DNA of 64,000 nt. It comes from Obelidium mucronatum (Eukaryota; Chytridiomycota; Chytridiomycetes; Chytridiales; Chytriomycetaceae). The translations under genes were made by a program, and so were the position numbers. The notes beneath the pieces are model-generated. The model was not told where the DNA came from. It made no database searches and saw nothing but the letters and a program-made list of their open reading frames with translations. The first letter of the stretch is position 1; the number at the start of each line of letters is the position of its first letter. Positions 59,308 to 64,000 of this stretch are shown piece after piece. The DNA lies in assembly GCA_025765595.1 (NCBI GenBank), contig JAIVFH010000001.1, positions 124,001 to 188,000 on the forward strand. The letters run 5' to 3'.

Positions 59308-59762
59308 GGATTTACATCATCAATGCGTGCTTACAATTCGCTTTGGGCACGATTCTCACAGCCACCTTTCACTCCAGCTGCATTCCAGAAGCTTTTGCAC
59401 AGCTGGGGCAAATTCTGTACAAAATTAAAAGTAGACAATTGATAAGTGCCTGGTTCAACCCTCCAAATTAAACGCGAAACTGTTCTATACTGTTTGATTT
59501 CTGTTGGCGACTTTCCAGGATGAAGAGGATTTTAAGCGGTTGCATATTCATTTCTTTTGCCGTTGAGATGGCTCTTGAGACCAACTTTTAAGTTTTGTTG
59601 ATTGTTTGGTGTAGAAGAGAAATCGGATACTGGTTATCGATTCGCTATTGCTTAATGCATACTGACAGTATGAAAAAAAAGGAACAAGCTGACATTCAGC
59701 AATGATTTTAATGGACAAGAATACGCAGAACAAAATAGACAGGTTTGATGGAAAATGACCAC

Positions 59763-61381
59763 TTAATGTTTGAAGACAAAGTCAAGTCGTTCGCTTCCCT
59801 TATGCGAAGTAGTCGCATTGTAATCCTCCTTCTCAGCTTCAGACTTGGCAGCCCACAGCTCACCTCTGGACTTATTGTATCGAACATACAAGAACTTTTG
59901 GTTGATAAAGAGCAAGATTGTGGTAAACAAAAACCCAAGAATGATAAAGTTTCCAACGTGGTATCTTGGAGCGTCCCAAGGTTGGTAGATTTGGTTGGCC
60001 CAGATTCCATAAATATTGGCAGCGGCAATAACAAGCCCAGAAGACACAGTACGTTTTCCAATTGGGGCAGTGTTTTCAGTGAGCCAGGCAATGTTCATTG
60101 GGTGCGTTAACGGAGAAAGAGAAATGATAAGGGTTGAAATGTAAAAGAGAGCCTTTGGCGAATTGTCTGGCAAGAATTCAAGGAGCAGGAAACCAATCAA
60201 GTGCCAAGTATAAGAAAGAGCACCGTGAAATCCACGTTCGCCAACTCTGTCGGAGTGAGCAGTCATGAGAGCCATACTGATGAAACCAAGAATATAGTTT
60301 GGGGCAGTCAGAGCATTCGAAATGTAAACGTTGTATCCGAAACCGTTGATGATGGACGGAAGATAAGTTCCAAAAGGAATACCAGGAGTCAAACCAACAA
60401 TGGTAATGAGCAAATGTCCCCAAACGCGGATATCCGTAAGTGCTTGGTAAATATCGGTCCATTGAACCTTGATATTGTAGTTGAGCTTGAGCAAGTCATC
60501 GCGAACGACACGGGTGACAGCAATGTATCCTTGTTTCTCATTAAGCCAGCCGCCAAAGTTGAGCCCTCCTTTTGTGTGGAATGGCGACTTTGGGAGAATG
60601 TAGGCAAAGATGAAGGCGGAAGAAATGGTGATGATTCCATCGACAATGAACAACCATCTCCAACCTTGGAGACCGCTGACACCTTCCATCTGCAAGAGAC
60701 CAGAAGCCATCAGACCGGAAATGGCAGAAGCCACGGACTGGACACCCCAGAACCAAGACAGCCTGGTAGCAAGTTCGTTCTTTTTGTAGAAGGAACCCAA
60801 GTAGATCAAAGTGGCTGGAATCACACCACCTTCGGTAAGTGCAATAAAGAATCGCGCAATGTAAAAATCCGTAGCGTTGTGAATGAACCCGTGGCCAAGT
60901 GTGACGATACCCCACGACAAGACAAGGAATGGAATGAAGCGGTGTGGACCAAAGTACTTTCCAAGAATGGAACCCAGGATAGCGGCACTGGAGAAAATCA
61001 CGGCATACATTGAACCAGCATTGTTGATCACCGTATTGTTGAAACCAAGAGTCTTGGGAAGCCCGCCAGCGATGGCGTTGGATAAGTTTGTACGGTCAAT
61101 GTTAAGGATGAAAGTTGAGAACAGAATCCATGGCATCAAGCGAGTCTAGCAAATGAATCCCCAAAATGGTCAGGTTGGTATCCTAGGAGGCTGTTTATAC
61201 TTACGTCAATCAGTCTTCGTACTTGTCGTTCTTCCTCTTCAGAATACTCGAGCTTTTCGTCATACCCTTCCACACGAGTGATGTCATTTGAGCCAGCCGA
61301 ATCTTGGAGTGAAATTTCATCTTTTCCTGTCTTTGGTGCATCGGCAGTGATCCAACTTTCTTGTTGAGTAGCGGTAGTCAT
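59763..61381 (-). CDS. MFS transporter, allantoate permease (Dal5)-like, copy 2
   Basis: Exons 61381-61205 and 61145-59763 give 519 residues. It has the same family marks as copy 1 (NIDRTNLSNAIAGGLP, GPHRFIPFLVLSWGIV, RFFIALTEGGVIPA, SWFWGVQSVASAISG, GWRWLFIVDGIITI). It lacks the two later introns of copy 1, so introns have been lost here or gained there since duplication. The N-terminal region before the first intron is longer and diverged (MTTATQQESW), with a similar acidic YSEEEERQVRRLID end. It is probably a plasma-membrane importer of a small carboxylate or nitrogen compound. Confidence 0.9.
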
Positions 61382-61452
61382 GGTTTGAACTATTATGGAG
61401 AATGTGGGATGGAAATATGGGCTAGGCTTTTATACCAGTCTCCTTGCTATTC

Positions 61453-61492
61453 GCACGGGAGAATGGCGAGCAGCTTAGTGTACTGGCACGGG
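61453..61492. promoter_or_regulatory. GCACGGG motifs upstream of MFS copy 2
   Basis: GCACGGG at 61453-61459 and 61486-61492 lie 72-111 bases upstream of the ATG at 61381, with a TATA-like ttttatacc at about 61428 between motif and start. The same heptamer precedes copy 1, which suggests co-regulation. Confidence 0.45.
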
Positions 61493-61655
61493 CGGTTACA
61501 CCTTTTTTCGGCTGTCCATGAAATCCATTTGAAGTGGCACGAATCAATAATAACAAAAATGGCGCAATCAATCACAGAACGCTTAAGTCAAGGTTAGTTG
61601 CTTAACCGAGATAAGAAACCATTTGTACTGGTTTATTGCACTTCACCAACCAAGT

Positions 61656-62279
61656 TTACTTTTGCTGTGCAATCAATTGAACAGTTGCCGACAGGCCTTG
61701 ATGAAACCCCTCGCTGACTTCTCGTTCAACGTCTCCCAAAAACACAACCTTCAATCCATTCTCCTCCACAAGAGATTTCAACACAACTGGATCAATACAC
61801 AAGTCGGCATCCTGTGGCCCACCGGTACCTCTTCCGACATTCTTTGGCGTATAATGTTCAAGGATAAACAACCCGCTACGTGGCTTCAACGCTGCAGCCA
61901 CCAACTGAACAACCCGTTTCTCCAAAGAGCTTGGCAGATGACACCAAATAGACAACACAGCATCGTAAGTGTGGGTACCGAGGGTTTCCACAGTAGCCAG
62001 GTCGACGACTTGAGTCGTTATCAGAGAAGAAGCAACGTTGTTTTCCTTGGCCAAGGCAACAGCCTTTTCGAGACCAACTTTGCTCAAATCAATGCAATGC
62101 ACAGAATGTCCCATTTTCGCCAGGTGTACTGCGTTTCTTCCTTCGCCCTCACCAATGCTTAGGATACGGCTGTTTGGTGGAAGCAAGTGGGCCTGCGCGG
62201 CTACAAAGTCGTTGGGAAGTGTGCCATACAAGAATCCGTTGGCGGGATTGTATCGCTTGTCCCAGGACTCGGAGTTCAT
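61656..62279 (-). CDS. Class I SAM-dependent methyltransferase (TehB/thiopurine-like)
   Basis: A single exon of 207 residues, ATG at 62279. The Rossmann methyltransferase motifs are in order: WDKRYNPANGFLYGTLPNDF at the N-terminus, motif I ILSIGEGEGRNAVHLA (glycine-rich SAM loop), acidic residue in HCIDLS, VVDLAT, then YDAVLSIWCHLPS and GLFILEHYTP. This small family methylates oxyanions, thiols or similar small molecules (detoxification is typical). The exact substrate cannot be inferred. No intron and no frame discrepancy. Confidence 0.85.
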   Translation of the reverse strand: MNSESWDKRYNPANGFLYGTLPNDFVAAQAHLLPPNSRILSIGEGEGRNAVHLAKMGHSVHCIDLSKVGLEKAVALAKENNVASSLITTQVVDLATVETLGTHTYDAVLSIWCHLPSSLEKRVVQLVAAALKPRSGLFILEHYTPKNVGRGTGGPQDADLCIDPVVLKSLVEENGLKVVFLGDVEREVSEGFHQGLSATVQLIAQQK

Positions 62280-62525
62280 ATTTTTTCTGATGATGAATAA
62301 TGCTATTGCACTTACTCATTTTTTTTTATATTCCTAAAATGATTTGAAATCCGGTTTTCAATGGATTTGAGACAATTTCGCCAGCAATTTCGCTAGTTGT
62401 CGAAAAGAAAAAAGGTTTAAGATTTCCATAGCGTTTAACCCTTTATTATTATTCGTCCGCCCCATCTACACAACACATCGTTAAGAGAAAAAAAACAACA
62501 CGCGCAGAAAACTGAAAAGGGGGCC

Positions 62526-64000
62526 TTAAGCACCCCAACCAGCACGAGCAGCCTTAATCAATTCCAAATTGTAGTCCTGAGACAACTCCCAAATCATGGT
62601 ACCACCAAGCTTCTGCTGCTTAGCCCAAGCAGCCTTGGCCTGAATAGAAATTGGGTCATCGTAAGAAATGAAAGTAGTTCTACCCAAGTAGCTTGGAGAG
62701 TAGAGAGTTGGGTTCTGGGCAAAGTCAAAGTATTGACGAGTCCATCCGTTGGAAGCAGAGGTTGGGGAGCTGGCAAGTGGAGCGGATGCCTGGGCACCTG
62801 CAGAGTTGGTTTGTCCACGAATGTTGTTGTACATCCAAACACCACTGTTGTAGCAGACTTTGCATGGGTCGCACCAGATGGCGGCGTCGAGGTAGTCTCC
62901 AACAACACCTGCGCAGGATCCACCGTTGACGGATCCAGTACATTGCTGGTAGAGACCGTTGTCCTTGTTGGACTGGACGGACCATGAACGACCGTAGAAG
63001 GCAAGACCGTTTGTGAGTTGGGATGGAGAGGCACCGGCAGCAACCCAGGCCTTGACGGCGTTGGCTTGGGAAAGTGGTTGAGAGTATCCTGCGTTGTTGG
63101 AAGCTGGTTCCTGTGGGTCGTTTGGACCTGGGGAGTTCAAGGCAGAGTTGAAGTCAGAGTAAGCGCTCCAAGCTCCGTAGAAGTCGTAAGACATGATTTG
63201 GGCGTAGTTGGCGTACTTCAAGATGTTTGGAATCTGTTGGACTCCGTTGGCATCAACATAGTGGCTGACTTCAGCGGAGACAGCAAGAGAGATGGAACGG
63301 TCTGGTCCCAACTCGGCACGGAGAGCAGCGAGCAAGCTGACAAAGTTGGCAGCATCGTTCTTGTTGACAGCGTTACAGTCAATACCACCTCCAGCTGGGT
63401 ATTCCCAGTCGAGATCAACACCATCGAAACCCATAGTGTCAAGAAGAGTGTGGACGTTCTTGACAAATGTAGCAGTAAGGGACGCGCTGGCAGCGATCGT
63501 GGAGAAGTGTTGGGATCCAGACCAACCACCAATAGAAACAATAGCCTTCAATTGAGGGTACTTGTAACGCTGAGCAGTGAAAGTTCTCATCCAGTTCAAA
63601 TCAGCGTTAGTGTCGAAGGATTGGAGGTTACCAGAAGCATCAGCGTTAACTAGAAAACTCATGAGACTCCAAAACAGAAAATACAAACAAAGACGAAACA
63701 AAAAAAAAAAACTAACCGAACGCATAGTTGATTCCAGTGAATCCACTAAGATCCAAAGAGCTAATAGCGTTCTGCTTACGAGAGTAAGGAGACCACTGAG
63801 TCCAGTACCCAATCAATCCTGGAGTAGTGTATGGCTTGTAAGTGAATCCAGCACTGTTACATGGACCTTCAAGCTTCCAGCCGGAACCGGCAGCGGCATT
63901 TGGAGGACCAGCAGCTCCTTGGTAACCGACGACGTAGTTGTTTCCAGCGTAGGAAACCAAGTTACCAGTGTTGTATGGGACGGCAGCGAATGGAGTCGCA
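62526..64000 (-). CDS. Chitinase, chitin-binding module + GH18, 5' end beyond window
   Basis: Exon 63649-62526 and a 5' exon from 63717 to the right edge and beyond. The visible part starts in a CBM5/12-like module (VSYAGNNYVVGYQG, GWKLEGPC). Then comes the GH18 domain: LIGYWTQWSPYS, AIVSIGGWSGSQ, FDGVDLDWEYP (intact catalytic motif), MSYDFYGAW, LAFYGRSW, MIWELSQDY at the last strand. It ends WGA and TAA at 62528-62526. It is close kin to the chitinase at 32251-34393 but with a shorter path between binding module and barrel. It is presumably secreted, though the signal peptide is outside the window. Confidence 0.93.

Noticed and set aside
1..64000. tRNA or rRNA genes
   Set aside because: No cloverleaf-like sequence or conserved rRNA segment was noticed on reading. 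A covariance-model scan would be needed to exclude tRNAs.

Overview
The window looks like nuclear DNA of a zoosporic, early-diverging fungus, most likely a chytrid. Genes are cut by many short GT-AG introns. The gene set is fungal: Met8/Met10-type sulfite reductase, protein O-mannosyltransferase, allantoate-permease-like MFS carriers, Ytm1, and GH18 chitinases with chitin-binding modules. It also carries Crinkler-type (CRN) effectors of the nuclease-kinase class known from chytrids, oomycetes and Rhizophagus. The species cannot be named from the sequence alone.

Layout. 1-14.2 kb is gene-poor and repeat-rich: a family of unrecognised multi-exon proteins, three copies of a ~0.7 kb repeat, and a >3 kb segmental duplication (4.2-7.4 kb and 10.3-14.2 kb). 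14.4-23.1 kb holds an alpha-carbonic anhydrase, a HutD-aspartoacylase fusion and a full ABCB transporter, all on +. 23.2-26.3 kb has two tandem CRN genes on -. 26.4-31.1 kb is one gene joining siroheme synthesis (Met8 plus half of a SUMT-like domain) to the sulfite reductase flavoprotein (Met10). 32-41 kb carries a chitinase, an F-box protein, a protein kinase and a protein O-mannosyltransferase, all on -. 41.3-44.2 kb holds two related Cys-rich, Ser/Ala-stalked membrane proteins and inverted arrays of tiny GC hairpins. 44.2-57.3 kb has an F-box/ankyrin/TFIIS-N protein, a LicD transferase, Ytm1, a STE20/OSR1-like kinase, a third CRN and phosphoglycerate dehydrogenase. 57.4-64 kb has two tandem MFS transporters, a SAM methyltransferase and a second chitinase that runs off the right edge.

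The main cross-cutting observation is that seven of the reconstructed genes need the reading frame moved by +1 at sharply defined points (13 sites with good protein-level support, 6 more supported by exon length and phase). At every one, the surplus base sits beside a third codon position and the two adjacent bases give synonymous codons (mostly C/T or G/A). That is what a heterozygous synonymous SNP would look like if both alleles were written into the consensus. Some sites also resemble programmed +1 frameshift sites (sense codon followed by UGA), so reads are needed to decide. Coordinates and domain statements come from reading the sequence by eye; no searches were run.
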